Shown here: positions 42,192 to 50,878 of the stretch, one piece after another | Position numbering within the stretch: the first letter of the stretch is position 1 | Layout: each line of letters opens with the position of its first letter | DNA from: CAYZTY01 sp964444665 | GTDB lineage: Bacteria > Planctomycetota > Phycisphaerae > Sedimentisphaerales > CAYZTY01 | NCBI GenBank assembly: GCA_964444665.1 | Contig: CAYUIE010000011.1 | Location: 1 to 64,000, forward strand | Direction of reading: 5' to 3' | DNA: 64,000 bases | Position numbers and translations under genes: made by a program | The notes under the pieces: model-generated | Seen by the model: the letters and a program-made list of their open reading frames with translations, nothing else | The model's database searches: none | What the model was told of the DNA's origin: nothing

Positions 42192-43346
42192 TTAGGACTT
42201 TGAGATACTCTTGAAAAAGGCGTCAGACGCCTGAGACCAATCCATAGGGTCTCCTCCAGAGCCGGGCCACTTCCTAATTGCTGCTTTTTGGGGAGACGCC
42301 TTAATGATAATTGGCGAAGGAGAAGAAATGCTAATGCCGCCATCCCGTATGAAAAGGCCGCCGTTAACGGTGAAATTAGTAGCATTGGGATCTACTACAA
42401 CTTGTTGTGTCACTATTGCCAGACCATTAATTTCCAGCCCGCCTTGTATTATTAGCTCACCATTGACTAAAAGAGCAGGGAAATTTTTCTCGGCAGTGAT
42501 GCTATTGCCGGCACCGGTTATAACAAGATTTGCGTCAACAACCAGGGTTCCACTTATTATGACATTACCGCCTAATTCGAGCTGGTGGTCGCAATAATAT
42601 ACCTTTTTGGGATTCGAGCCACCGGCCGAAGGCCAGGAGCCGGAATAATAGTTGGAGTCGACCGGCGTAACGGCGTAGGTATTCGATTCGATATAGTAAT
42701 TAGAGCTAAGGTCACTTGAGCTAATTACATCTCCGGGCCAGCTCACCTCTGCCTCAGCGGCAGTATATTGTTGTCCAACAGGCTCAGAGCCAATTATAGC
42801 TCCGTCCGTGAAGACGTCGCCGTTAAGGATGGCGTTATTCGTTAGATTTCCGTTACAATAGACGTCGCCGTCAATTCTGAGGCTGTCTGCGAGAGTTGTA
42901 TTTGTTCCAGCCCAGAATGCAATACATGGGTCGAGTCTAAGCTCGGCTCTTAAACTGCTTCTGCCAAGCTCCTGCCCGTCTTTCAGGCGATAGGCGTTGC
43001 AATCTATAATGTAGTTGCAGTGGTCGCTTATATCTATATTAGTCCCGATATCATAATAATCACTGCTGCCTGCCACTAATTGCTGCCCATCGACACCTGC
43101 CCAGCATCCATAGGTTTGGGTATCAACATCCTGGGGATTAAGTATTAATCCACGTGCATGGACAAGTCCGGACTCGGCAAGAAGGTCCATTTGCACCTTC
43201 AGAGCCATATTGCGGCCGCACGCCAGGTCTATGTTACTCCTTGTTATGAAACCGAGCCCCAATATGGTTGCTACCATTACAATAAACAATACAATCAGTA
43301 ATACAGCTCCGCTTCTACTACACATTTTATTTTTTACAGGCTTCAT
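42192..43346 (-). CDS. PilX/GspK-like pilus accessory protein
   Basis: A 384-residue protein. The N-terminus (RSGAVLLIVLFIVMVATILGLGFITRSN) is a pilin-like hydrophobic helix of the PilX/GspK type, without the usual Phe-Thr-x-x-Glu prepilin junction. The remainder is a predicted beta-helix-like region rich in N/G turns (DSLRIDGDVYCNGNLTNNAILNGDVFTDGAIIG, then GGNVIISGTLVVDANLVITGAGNSI), resembling bactofilin-like or polymer-forming repeats. It may cap the pseudopilus tip. Followed upstream by a GspJ-like gene with a 2-bp gap. Confidence 0.75.
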   Translation of the reverse strand: MKPVKNKMCSRSGAVLLIVLFIVMVATILGLGFITRSNIDLACGRNMALKVQMDLLAESGLVHARGLILNPQDVDTQTYGCWAGVDGQQLVAGSSDYYDIGTNIDISDHCNYIIDCNAYRLKDGQELGRSSLRAELRLDPCIAFWAGTNTTLADSLRIDGDVYCNGNLTNNAILNGDVFTDGAIIGSEPVGQQYTAAEAEVSWPGDVISSSDLSSNYYIESNTYAVTPVDSNYYSGSWPSAGGSNPKKVYYCDHQLELGGNVIISGTLVVDANLVITGAGNSITAEKNFPALLVNGELIIQGGLEINGLAIVTQQVVVDPNATNFTVNGGLFIRDGGISISSPSPIIIKASPQKAAIRKWPGSGGDPMDWSQASDAFFKSISKS

Positions 43347-43348
43347 AT

Positions 43349-43993
43349 TTAATCGTCATCGTCGTCAACAATGTTTCCGGTCGAGTCAAGCAGGTTCGCC
43401 GCCCTGCCAATCAAGGAAGCAGTTATCTGATAAGTCTGCATATTACCATTTTCGGAGATTTCAAACGATATATTCACAGTTCCTGTGTCCGGGGTGGATT
43501 TATCAAGTGTATAGGTCAAATTGTCACACTGCGAGATAAGTCGTATATACCTGGGGGTGCAATTAGCGAGCAGCCAGGTTCTGGCTGCACCGGACTGAAT
43601 CTCGTTGATGCTTATTTGCTGTCCAGCGGCTGGTCCGCTCGCGTCGAATTCCAGCAGGTCGATATAATTGCTGTCCGAGCCTGTCTCAATATAGACAATC
43701 TCGGCTGGATTAATTTTATCCTTGTCATTATCATCCGCCTGCCAGAGAGCAAGGCTGTTTCCGGGTGTGCCGCATACGAGCTTACTATATCTGACCAGAC
43801 GAGATAACCTGATGGTCGTATATCGCAATTGTGCCTGCTTTTGGCTAAGCTCTTCAGTGCTGTCATTTGCCTTTCCCAAGGCGTAGGCAAGTGCTGCCAC
43901 GGCACCGAGAACAATACTCGAAACAATCAAAGCAACGAGGAGCTCAGCGAGCGTAAATCCATTTTTAGTTCTTTTAGCCTTATTAGCTTTCAC
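43349..43993 (-). CDS. Minor pseudopilin, GspJ/PilW-like
   Basis: A 214-residue prepilin. The leader KRTKNG|FTLAELLVALIVSSIVLGAVAALAYALG has a perfect prepilin peptidase site and Glu5. The globular region is long with a Cys pair (RYSKLVCGTP ... LANCTPRY), consistent with GspJ or PilW, and the tail is Asp-rich (IVDDDDD). It sits between GspI-like and PilX/GspK-like genes, so the order I-J-K matches the tip complex of type II secretion. Confidence 0.85.
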   Translation of the reverse strand: MKANKAKRTKNGFTLAELLVALIVSSIVLGAVAALAYALGKANDSTEELSQKQAQLRYTTIRLSRLVRYSKLVCGTPGNSLALWQADDNDKDKINPAEIVYIETGSDSNYIDLLEFDASGPAAGQQISINEIQSGAARTWLLANCTPRYIRLISQCDNLTYTLDKSTPDTGTVNISFEISENGNMQTYQITASLIGRAANLLDSTGNIVDDDDD

Positions 43994-44033
43994 TTTTTTT
44001 TCAACTTGACCAGTCGCCTGCTATTGAAGGCTG

Positions 44034-44468
44034 TTATTGTCCAATCAGCCGGGTTAAACTAACAATCTCTCGGCCATTGTAAGAAACACGTACCGTCGCC
44101 CTGATGAAACAAGACTCAGTACTTGAGGATTGCTGCGCAACGCGAACCTCCTGGCAGGCTACCTGTCTGCTGAAGTTTGCGTAATTCGAGGATGTAAAAA
44201 CGACGCCGTTGTAATCTTTTACCTGACCCTGTACTTCAATATAGTTATAATTGGATAAAATATCATCGTAAGGTGTATCAATGATTTTTTGCATTAAGTT
44301 ATCTGCCAGCTCGGTTCCGAGAGTTCGATGCATACCCTCCACGCTAATGGATGCTCCTGCCGTAAAGGGAAGGATTACGCCGGTTACAGCTATGGCGAGT
44401 ACCATAACCGCTATCATAGCCTCAGCAAGTGTAAAACCTCGATGAGTTTTATAAGTCATATTTTTCAT
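44034..44468 (-). CDS. Minor pseudopilin, GspI/PilV-like
   Basis: A 144-residue prepilin with KTHRG|FTLAEAMIAVMVLAIAVTGVILPF. The short globular domain follows. Length and position before a GspJ-like gene fit GspI/PilV, the tip-nucleating subunit. A strong terminator separates it from the upstream major pseudopilin gene, so it is probably expressed at a lower level by read-through or from its own promoter. Confidence 0.85.
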   Translation of the reverse strand: MKNMTYKTHRGFTLAEAMIAVMVLAIAVTGVILPFTAGASISVEGMHRTLGTELADNLMQKIIDTPYDDILSNYNYIEVQGQVKDYNGVVFTSSNYANFSRQVACQEVRVAQQSSSTESCFIRATVRVSYNGREIVSLTRLIGQ

Positions 44469-44541
44469 TCACTACTTCATTCGCACCGAATCGTACATTT
44501 CAGCATTTATCACAAACCTTCTTTAAATTCATAGCGTACGT

Positions 44542-44580
44542 AAAAAGGGCTGACCTGCTCTCGAAAAGCCCGGTCAGCCC
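44542..44580 (-). terminator. Rho-independent terminator after gspG
   Basis: On the minus strand GGGCTGACC pairs with GGTCAGCCC (9 bp, 16-nt loop) followed by five T. It lies 73 bp beyond the gspG stop codon and would keep the major pseudopilin transcript short while letting little reach the minor pseudopilins. Confidence 0.85.
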
Positions 44581-44595
44581 ATTTATGTATTCCCC

Positions 44596-44609
44596 GGCAA
44601 TGCATTGCC
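44596..44609. repeat. 14-bp perfect palindrome in the gspG 3' region
   Basis: GGCAATGCATTGCC is fully self-complementary, between the gspG stop codon and its terminator. It may be a protein-binding site or part of a larger 3' end structure; function unknown. Confidence 0.3.
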
Positions 44610-44652
44610 ACCGGAGGTTTGCCGCCTCAGTCAAAGGACAACACTTCTCATC

Positions 44653-45105
44653 TTAATAGCTCTTGTGGGCAGCATCAATATTATCATCGGCGTGGAACGA
44701 TTTATCGCTTGTGTTCAAATGCCACCCGTGGCTGTTATCACCAAGTCCGGTAACGCCTGGCTCGATTTCAACATCGGACTTAAGATTGAACTGATTCGTA
44801 GGAGCCTTCTGCAGGTAAGGGCCTAACTCATTACCCGAGCCGTCGCCCGCAGTACCATCTATCTCGGTCTCAGTCGTCAGACAGGTCCAAAATGCAGCCG
44901 AGCTGGTTGTAACAGGCATAGCATCGTTGTGTTGAATCTTGTACAACTCAAGCTGGGCACGAACTGTCTGAAGGTCGGTCATTAGACTGGATTCCTTGGC
45001 ATCAGTGCTTGCATCGGTGAACTGAGGAATCACTATGGCGGCAAGAATACCAAGAATGACCACGACAATCAAAATCTCAACCAATGTAAAACCTTTAGCT
45101 CTCAT
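44653..45105 (-). CDS. gspG: Major pseudopilin, GspG
   Basis: A 150-residue prepilin with a very short leader (MRAKG|FTLVEILIVVVILGILAAIVIPQF), the classic GspG/PilA start. The globular part begins ASTDAKESSLMTDLQTVRAQLELYKIQHND, and the C-terminal region contains the GspG-like CLTTETEIDG and a Ca-site-like Asp cluster. AAGGGG lies before the ATG. Isolated from the other pilin genes by a terminator on one side and 366 bp on the other, as expected for an abundantly made subunit. Confidence 0.93.
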   Translation of the reverse strand: MRAKGFTLVEILIVVVILGILAAIVIPQFTDASTDAKESSLMTDLQTVRAQLELYKIQHNDAMPVTTSSAAFWTCLTTETEIDGTAGDGSGNELGPYLQKAPTNQFNLKSDVEIEPGVTGLGDNSHGWHLNTSDKSFHADDNIDAAHKSY

Positions 45106-45471
45106 TTCAATTTCCCCTTAAATTGAAGTAATCTGGTAGAGAAGTTTACATATCACATTTTTTACTTTTAGCACTATCGACTGAATCAAAGCTATACTTA
45201 AGTTTTAGCAATACTCACAAATTCAAAAAATAAGGTCCGAAAAACACCATGGTCTTTTACACTTTAGCTTAAGCTCGGCCGTTAATACGTTTCTTAATTG
45301 ACACACTCTGGAACAGCCGTGTGGTTTGGAATTCAACCCCCCCGGTTATAGGTCTTACCGATAGAGTTGTTATTCAATCCGTAAAAAATATAAGAAATGA
45401 ATTGACTTTTGCCAAATTTATATGAGTAAAAAATAAATATTTCCTGCAAATTTAAATGTGAATTTGCCGGA
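45106..45471. other. Long upstream region of gspG
   Basis: 366 bp, A+T-rich, without a supportable gene. On the minus strand a TTGAAT near the gspG side could be a -35 element but no good -10 lies at normal spacing. A run of seven C is followed by CGGTTATAGG, which does not fit a c-di-GMP riboswitch. Regulation of gspG probably acts here. Confidence 0.35.
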
Positions 45472-45936
45472 CTATATTATCCCACTAATTATGTGAGGGG
45501 GTATATTTTCAAGACGAATAAGCCTGGCAACCTCGCCCAGGTGTGAAAGTGTAATCCAGATGCAACTAATATTATCCAGCACTTCCTTCACCTTATCGGC
45601 CCATTCAACCAGGACGACCGAACGCGGATAACACAGCTCATCGAAACCTATCATCTGAAGCTGCCCGGAAGAGCTGAGGCGATAGGCATCTATATGATAG
45701 ATATCAAGGCTGGATTCTGCTGCGGAATACTCGTTGACAATAACGAAGGTTGGGCTGGTCACGTGCCGGGGCTGCTCGGCCCCCGCCCCTGCGATAATTC
45801 CTTTTATAAGGTGCGTCTTGCCGCTGCCTAATGGGCCGCAAAGGGCGATAACCTCGCCGCCCTTCAGATGGGAGCCTATTTGTTTGCCCAAAGCCATAGT
45901 TTCGTCCGGCGAGTTTGAAATTATTTCGCGTCCCAT
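45472..45936 (-). CDS. tsaE: tRNA threonylcarbamoyladenosine biosynthesis ATPase TsaE
   Basis: A 154-residue P-loop protein that works with TsaB and TsaD in t6A37 tRNA modification. Walker A is GPLGSGKTHLIKGI, followed by TSPTFVIVNEY and the HIDAYRLSS segment with VLVEWADKV, all family hallmarks. Last of a tsaE-thiL-argH run on the minus strand; a perfect palindrome lies between it and thiL. Confidence 0.93.
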   Translation of the reverse strand: MGREIISNSPDETMALGKQIGSHLKGGEVIALCGPLGSGKTHLIKGIIAGAGAEQPRHVTSPTFVIVNEYSAAESSLDIYHIDAYRLSSSGQLQMIGFDELCYPRSVVLVEWADKVKEVLDNISCIWITLSHLGEVARLIRLENIPPHIISGII

Positions 45937-45960
45937 AAATCCTAATAATAGTAAAATTAC

Positions 45961-45978
45961 GGTGGGGCAAGCCCCACC
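45961..45978. repeat. GGTGGGGC-AA-GCCCCACC palindrome between thiL and tsaE
   Basis: A perfect 8-bp stem with a 2-nt loop. Similar GTGGGGC palindromes are common dispersed repeats. The arms resemble those of the REP-like elements beside the RAYT gene, though the loop differs. Confidence 0.45.
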
Positions 45979-45992
45979 CTACCTCTGTTTAG

Positions 45993-46928
45993 TTAATGAC
46001 CCGCCCTTTCGAGGTGATTATAGCCACGAGGCTGCAGGTCCGTAATTTGACCATCGGGCATTTCTATTTGCATTTGACCGGTTTCAGTGGTCTTGCCAAT
46101 ATTAGTTATTGGAGTTTGCATATCCCACAAATCCAGCAACCTCGAATAATCTTCGGGGCTGAGCGTAAACAGCAGCTCGAAGTCTTCTCCATCATTCAAG
46201 GCCGAGGCAAGAGGGTCTTGGCACTTTGCGGCATCGGTGGAGAGAGGGATTTTCTCTGCCTCTATAAGGGCTCCTATCCTGCTTTGTCTGCAAATATTCC
46301 ATAAATCCGTGCTCAGCCCGTCGCTTATATCAATCATTGAGCTAATCGTGGCAATCTGTGTCATTCTGAGCGCTTCTGCAACCCTTGGAGTGAATTGTAA
46401 ATGCCTCCCGTGAATCGAGCCGCCTAATGAACCGGTTACACATATATAATCGCCGGGCTTTGCACCGGAGCGCCTTTTCGGCCGGCTGGAGGCCGGCCTG
46501 CTGAGCATAGCGACACTTATAGCCAAAGCCCCAGCCTGTTCCCGCCAGCTTGTGATGTCACCTCCGATAAGCGGGCATCCGAACTTATCGCCGGCCCGGA
46601 CGATTCCAGTGTGAAGCTCCTTAAGTTGCTCAGTTCCGAATGTTTTCGGCAGTGCCACAGCAACTACCGCACCAATCGGTATTGTAGCCATCGCGGCACA
46701 GTCGCTCAGACCGACAGCCATTGCTTTGTACCCGGCCTGCTCTAAAGTGGTTTGGTTCAAGTCGAAATGGACGCCATCCATCAGCATATCGGTGGTAACA
46801 AGCACGGATACATCAGGGCCGAGGTTTAGCTGGGCCATATCATCGCCGATGCCGATGGGATAATCGGACGGTGAGAGTTTGCTCTGTTTTGCAAACCAGT
46901 CAATTATTTGGGCTTCTTTCGAACTCAT
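45993..46928 (-). CDS. thiL: Thiamine-monophosphate kinase
   Basis: Phosphorylates thiamine monophosphate to the active diphosphate. Characteristic parts: IGIGDDMAQL with the metal-binding Asp pair, TTDMLMDGVHFD, SDCAAMATIPIGAVVAVALP and the C-terminal MIDISDGLSTDL and EDFELLFT motifs. The 311 residues are normal. Start overlaps the argH stop by four bases (ATGA). Confidence 0.94.
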   Translation of the reverse strand: MSSKEAQIIDWFAKQSKLSPSDYPIGIGDDMAQLNLGPDVSVLVTTDMLMDGVHFDLNQTTLEQAGYKAMAVGLSDCAAMATIPIGAVVAVALPKTFGTEQLKELHTGIVRAGDKFGCPLIGGDITSWREQAGALAISVAMLSRPASSRPKRRSGAKPGDYICVTGSLGGSIHGRHLQFTPRVAEALRMTQIATISSMIDISDGLSTDLWNICRQSRIGALIEAEKIPLSTDAAKCQDPLASALNDGEDFELLFTLSPEDYSRLLDLWDMQTPITNIGKTTETGQMQIEMPDGQITDLQPRGYNHLERAGH

Positions 46929-48313
46929 CGCCGGTCTAACTGCTTAGTCCAGTACGCGATTTGTTCCCCGGCCTGGGTCGGGCCGGCGGCACCGGCTGTA
47001 ATATATTTATCCGCGAGTTTCGCAGCGCCAAGGTACTGGTAGACATCGTTGTCAATCGATGAGCAATGTTGTTTTAATTCACTCAAGTCAATATCTGCAA
47101 GCTTTTTGTTGTCTTTTTCACATCGGGCAACGAGTGTGCCGACGATGCCATGTGCCTCGCGGAAAGCCAACCCCTTTCGGACAAGATATTCAACAAGAGC
47201 GGTAGCATCAAGAAATCCCTCTTCAAGACCTGCGGCGATTTTGTCCGTTTTAAACTTGACGCGGGTTACGATCGCACAAGCCATATCGAGTGAGACACTA
47301 ACGGTGTCGGCCGCCGCAAAAATATGTCTTTTGTCTTCCTGGAGGTCTCGATTATACGTTAAGGGCTGGGCCTTGAGAACAGTCAGCATTGCCATCAACG
47401 CGCCATAAACCGTTCCGGTTTTGGCACGAATAAGCTCAAGTGGGTCAGGATTCCGCTTTTGAGGCATCATACTCGAGGAGGTACAATGACTATCATCGAG
47501 ACGCAGCAAATCAAACTCACCGGATGCAAAAATTATCCAGTCCTCGGCCAATCGCGAAAGATGCATTTGTACCATCGTGCAATCGAAAATAAATTCGACG
47601 CAAAAATCCCTGTCGGCGACCGCATCAATGGAGTTATAGCTTATATCGGAAAATCCCAGTTGGTTCGCGGTGGTCTTGCGGTCGAGCGGCAGGCTCGAAC
47701 CGGCGACGGCCCCTGAGCCCAGCGGCGATATATTCAGCAGCCTGCTGCAATTCTGCATTCGCAGATAGTCGCGCTCAAGCATTTCAACAAAGCTTAACAA
47801 ATAAGCGGCTATGACAACGGGCTGAGCCCTTTGCAAATGTGTGTACGCGGGCATCACAACCTCGGCATATTTTTCAGCAGATTTTACAAACGCCTTTTGC
47901 AAGAGCGTAATTTTGGCCTGCAGTATTTCTATCTGGTCGCGCATCCAAAGCCGCATATCAGTTGCGACCTGGTCGTTTCTACTTCGGCCTGTATGGAGTT
48001 TTTTACCAACATCGCCAATTTTGTTAATGAGAGCGGCCTCGAGAGCCATATGAATATCTTCGTAGATTTCCTCGAATTTGAACCGGCCATCTGCTATTTC
48101 CTGTGATGTTTCTATTAAAGCGTCTTTAATCTGCTTAAACTCGTCGCGGGTGATGAGCTTCTGTTCTGCAAGCATTTGTGCGTGGGCAATGGAGGCAACG
48201 ATGTCATATTTGTAAAGGCGTTTATCAACAGAAAGAGACTGCATAAAATCGACTGTCAACTCATCCGGCTGCCCGTTCAATCGTTTTTCCCAGCTTTTCT
48301 TAAGCTCAGTCAT
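46925..48313 (-). CDS. argH: Argininosuccinate lyase
   Basis: Last step of arginine synthesis, splitting argininosuccinate to arginine and fumarate. The superfamily signature is SSMMPQKRNPDPLELIRAKTG; TGRSRNDQVATDMRLW and the AYTHLQRAQPV catalytic His stretch are also present. ATG 48313 has GGAG six bases upstream and starts MTELKKSWEKRL, so I prefer it over TTG 48325. First gene of the argH-thiL-tsaE unit. Confidence 0.95.
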   Translation of the reverse strand: MTELKKSWEKRLNGQPDELTVDFMQSLSVDKRLYKYDIVASIAHAQMLAEQKLITRDEFKQIKDALIETSQEIADGRFKFEEIYEDIHMALEAALINKIGDVGKKLHTGRSRNDQVATDMRLWMRDQIEILQAKITLLQKAFVKSAEKYAEVVMPAYTHLQRAQPVVIAAYLLSFVEMLERDYLRMQNCSRLLNISPLGSGAVAGSSLPLDRKTTANQLGFSDISYNSIDAVADRDFCVEFIFDCTMVQMHLSRLAEDWIIFASGEFDLLRLDDSHCTSSSMMPQKRNPDPLELIRAKTGTVYGALMAMLTVLKAQPLTYNRDLQEDKRHIFAAADTVSVSLDMACAIVTRVKFKTDKIAAGLEEGFLDATALVEYLVRKGLAFREAHGIVGTLVARCEKDNKKLADIDLSELKQHCSSIDNDVYQYLGAAKLADKYITAGAAGPTQAGEQIAYWTKQLDRR

Positions 48314-48551
48314 TTTGTTCTCCAATTTAGCCTTTTATGGCCCGTAATCCATTTGGGTTATAATCTGTATTAACAAATATAAAGTATCTTTAAGTTGTGT
48401 CAAGCACTTGGTGAACAACAATTAATATAAGGCCGGCGAATTTGTCCGGTGCGTGACGGCGATTACAACTGCACCCGGTATTCCATCGGAACAGGCGGTG
48501 ATATAGTGTGCTGTCAGAGCACCATTATTTGTGCCCTTTGCCATAAACCGC

Positions 48552-49613
48552 TCAAGTCTTTTTGGTTGTATATGGGGCCGGATTTCTAAGACTCGCGGTC
48601 TTTCGGCTTGTGGATTCCACAATCCTTTTCGATTCCTTTGGGGTGCGCTCTTCTTTGGGTCTGGTTTTCCATCTTCTATGCAGCCACCAGTACTGGCTGG
48701 GGTCCTGACGAATATAAAGCTCAATCGCCTTGGTGTATTCCGCGGTAATCCACTCGAGGGGCTCATCCTTATCAGCCCACTCTTCCGGCATAATAAGACG
48801 GGTAGCCTCAATTTCGAAGAAGAATCTGTCTCCGACCCTGCGGCTTAGGCCAACACATATCGGCAAATTATACTGGATAGCCAAAAGACCGATGCTTTTA
48901 TACGTGCTCGCCTTTCTACCGAAGAAATCTACGAACAGCCCTTTTTTGCCGGCATCCTGGTCTGCGATGAAGCAAAGGGTTCCGCCGCGTGAAACTATAT
49001 TGCCCATAACTTCGGCAGCACCTTTTTTATCGATTATCTTCTGTCCTCGCTGCTGCCGGACGCCGAGGAGGTAGTTATTAATATACTTGTTATCCAGAGG
49101 TCGAGCGACACTGTAGATGTTGAAGCCGAAAAGTCCGAGCAGATAACCTACAATTTCGAAGTTGCCGTAGTGACTGGTGACCATCAGCACACCATTGCCG
49201 CCCTGCATAAGCCATTTGACCCTCTCAGAATTTTTGTAGCGGGAGTAGTTTCGCCAATTGTATTTTTTTACAAGTCGAGGTGTGTATAGGACGTCCATCA
49301 CGAGCATTACTATATGTTCGAAACTTCGTCTGCCGATTTGTTCTATCCACTGCGGGTCTTTATCGGGGAAACTGGCGCGTAGATTATCCAAAGCCCGGTT
49401 TCTACCTCTATGATAATACTTCCAAAGCAGTCGGCCGAGAAAACGGGCCGTGCGAAGATTGGTCTCAATATCAAACATATAGATAAAAATCAATGCTATA
49501 CGCAGTGCCACACAAAGCAACCAATCGACAAAGGGATTGTGCTTTTTCTTTCTTTTCTTCTTTTTAGGCATTCCAGTAGTCATTTTCAGCCATTTTAGAC
49601 TCAAACCAGGCAT
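48552..49613 (-). CDS. LpxL/HtrB-type lysophospholipid acyltransferase
   Basis: Inner-membrane acyltransferase of the lipid A late-acyltransferase family. A basic stretch (KKKKRKKKHNPF) precedes an N-terminal helix (LLCVALRIALIFIYMF); the catalytic HX4E motif is in TSHYGNFEIVGY, and the family features RPLDNKYINN and FIADQDAGKKGLFVDFFG follow. About 350 residues, longer than the usual 310 because of both ends. The start codon is unsettled (ATG 49613, or later ATGs at 49583 and 49571). Suggests a lipid A- or acylated lipid-containing outer membrane. Confidence 0.85.
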   Translation of the reverse strand: MPGLSLKWLKMTTGMPKKKKRKKKHNPFVDWLLCVALRIALIFIYMFDIETNLRTARFLGRLLWKYYHRGRNRALDNLRASFPDKDPQWIEQIGRRSFEHIVMLVMDVLYTPRLVKKYNWRNYSRYKNSERVKWLMQGGNGVLMVTSHYGNFEIVGYLLGLFGFNIYSVARPLDNKYINNYLLGVRQQRGQKIIDKKGAAEVMGNIVSRGGTLCFIADQDAGKKGLFVDFFGRKASTYKSIGLLAIQYNLPICVGLSRRVGDRFFFEIEATRLIMPEEWADKDEPLEWITAEYTKAIELYIRQDPSQYWWLHRRWKTRPKEERTPKESKRIVESTSRKTASLRNPAPYTTKKT

Positions 49614-49695
49614 TGTCAAGCTACGAGAAATTCGGTCAATTACACCAAGTATTTTGTAAAGTATAGCTTAACAGGCAAAGCCGGATTCTTGTGAA

Positions 49696-49724
49696 TTGAC
49701 AAGGCTTTCTATTAGCTCTATAAT
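49696..49724 (+). promoter_or_regulatory. Perfect consensus sigma-70 promoter for sppA
   Basis: TTGACA, 17 bp, TATAAT, a perfect match in both hexamers and spacing. The start would be near 49731, 45 bp before the sppA ATG. Confidence 0.85.
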
Positions 49725-49775
49725 TCCATCAGAATTGTATTGTTTTAGGCTTCTGTCTTTAAGAAAGGATTCAGA

Positions 49776-50846
49776 ATGGATTTTAATCAAAGTCAAAATA
49801 ACTTCGAGTCGGCTACAGGCTCACCCCCGGGTACACAGCCCGGACCCGCTCAAATCGCGCCGGTGGGCAAAGAAGGAACTACTCGGTCCCCTCGGAAAAA
49901 CAGGTCGGGATGGAAAATCTTCTGGGGCATCGTTACGGTAATATCAGTCCTTGCTAACATTATGCTATTAATATTGTTGTTCACGGTGGTTGTATTTTTT
50001 TCGGCAAGTCGCCGAGTAGATTACGGCGAGAAAGTCATACAATCCGGCCCGCGAAACAGCAAGATAATGTTAGTAAGGCTGGAGGGCGTCATAGATTCAC
50101 GCCAGGCCGATGACATTTCCGAACAAATTAAAACCGCTCAGGAAGATTCGAATGTTAAGTCTCTGATCCTTCAAGTAACCTCGCCCGGGGGTACGGTTTC
50201 AAGTAGTGACCGCATACATAACGAGATTTCGGAATTCCGCAAAGAAAGCGGCAAACCGGTGGTGGCATTTATGCAGGGAATTGCCACCTCGGGCGGTTAC
50301 TATACGTCCGTGGCGTGCGACAAGATTATTGCAGAGCCCACTACAATTACCGGCTCAATCGGTGTGATCTTCGGCCACTTAGTGCTGAAGGAATTGATGG
50401 AGGAGAAACTGGGTATTAAGGCGGTTATCGTCAAAGCCGGCGAGCGAAAAGACTGGCCGAGTATGTTTGAGCCGGTGACAGAACAGCAAAAGCAATACCT
50501 GCATGAGAGACTGATTGACCCGGCATATGAAAGGTTTATCAGTCTGGTAGCCGAGGGCAGACCTATGCTGACTATGGAACAGGTCAGGATTCTTGCCGAT
50601 GGGAGCGTTTTCAATGCGGAACAAGCGCTTGAGGAGAATTTAATTGACCAGGTCGGCTATCAGTTACAGGCAATTGATTCAGCAAAAGAATTAGCGGGAA
50701 TTCAAAAGGCTCGCGTTGTCGAATATGAAAAGCACTTCTCACTGGCAAACTGGCTATCTTCAGGAAGTAAAACTTCGTTAAATATCGATAAAAACTCGCT
50801 TCTGGAACTGGCAAGTCCTCAGTTGCTTTACTTATGGCAGCCTTAG
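49776..50846 (+). CDS. sppA: Signal peptide peptidase SppA (S49)
   Basis: Membrane protease that removes leftover signal peptides. A 60-residue cytoplasmic end rich in Pro/Gly precedes one membrane helix (TVISVLANIMLLILLFTVVVFF). The S49 domain contains the nucleophile in MQGIATSGGYYTSVACDKI and the general-base Lys in MEEKLGIKAVIVKAGERKDW. This is the short, single-domain SppA (36 kDa type). AAGGA lies before the ATG. It stands alone between two minus-strand blocks. Confidence 0.92.
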   Translation: MDFNQSQNNFESATGSPPGTQPGPAQIAPVGKEGTTRSPRKNRSGWKIFWGIVTVISVLANIMLLILLFTVVVFFSASRRVDYGEKVIQSGPRNSKIMLVRLEGVIDSRQADDISEQIKTAQEDSNVKSLILQVTSPGGTVSSSDRIHNEISEFRKESGKPVVAFMQGIATSGGYYTSVACDKIIAEPTTITGSIGVIFGHLVLKELMEEKLGIKAVIVKAGERKDWPSMFEPVTEQQKQYLHERLIDPAYERFISLVAEGRPMLTMEQVRILADGSVFNAEQALEENLIDQVGYQLQAIDSAKELAGIQKARVVEYEKHFSLANWLSSGSKTSLNIDKNSLLELASPQLLYLWQP

Positions 50847-50878
50847 AAATCGTCTCGAAACAAATTAGTCAACCATAG

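Noticed and set aside
41975..42214. 79-codon plus-strand frame between the pilin genes
   Set aside because: No ribosome binding site, and odd composition for a protein; the interval is more likely regulatory.
45106..45471. c-di-GMP riboswitch upstream of gspG
   Set aside because: C-rich run and short pairings are present, but the GEMM core sequences and tetraloop-receptor pattern are not.
48422..48811. 129-codon minus-strand frame overlapping the end of the acyltransferase
   Set aside because: A basic, Pro/Arg-rich shadow overlapping the LPLAT C-terminus in another frame.
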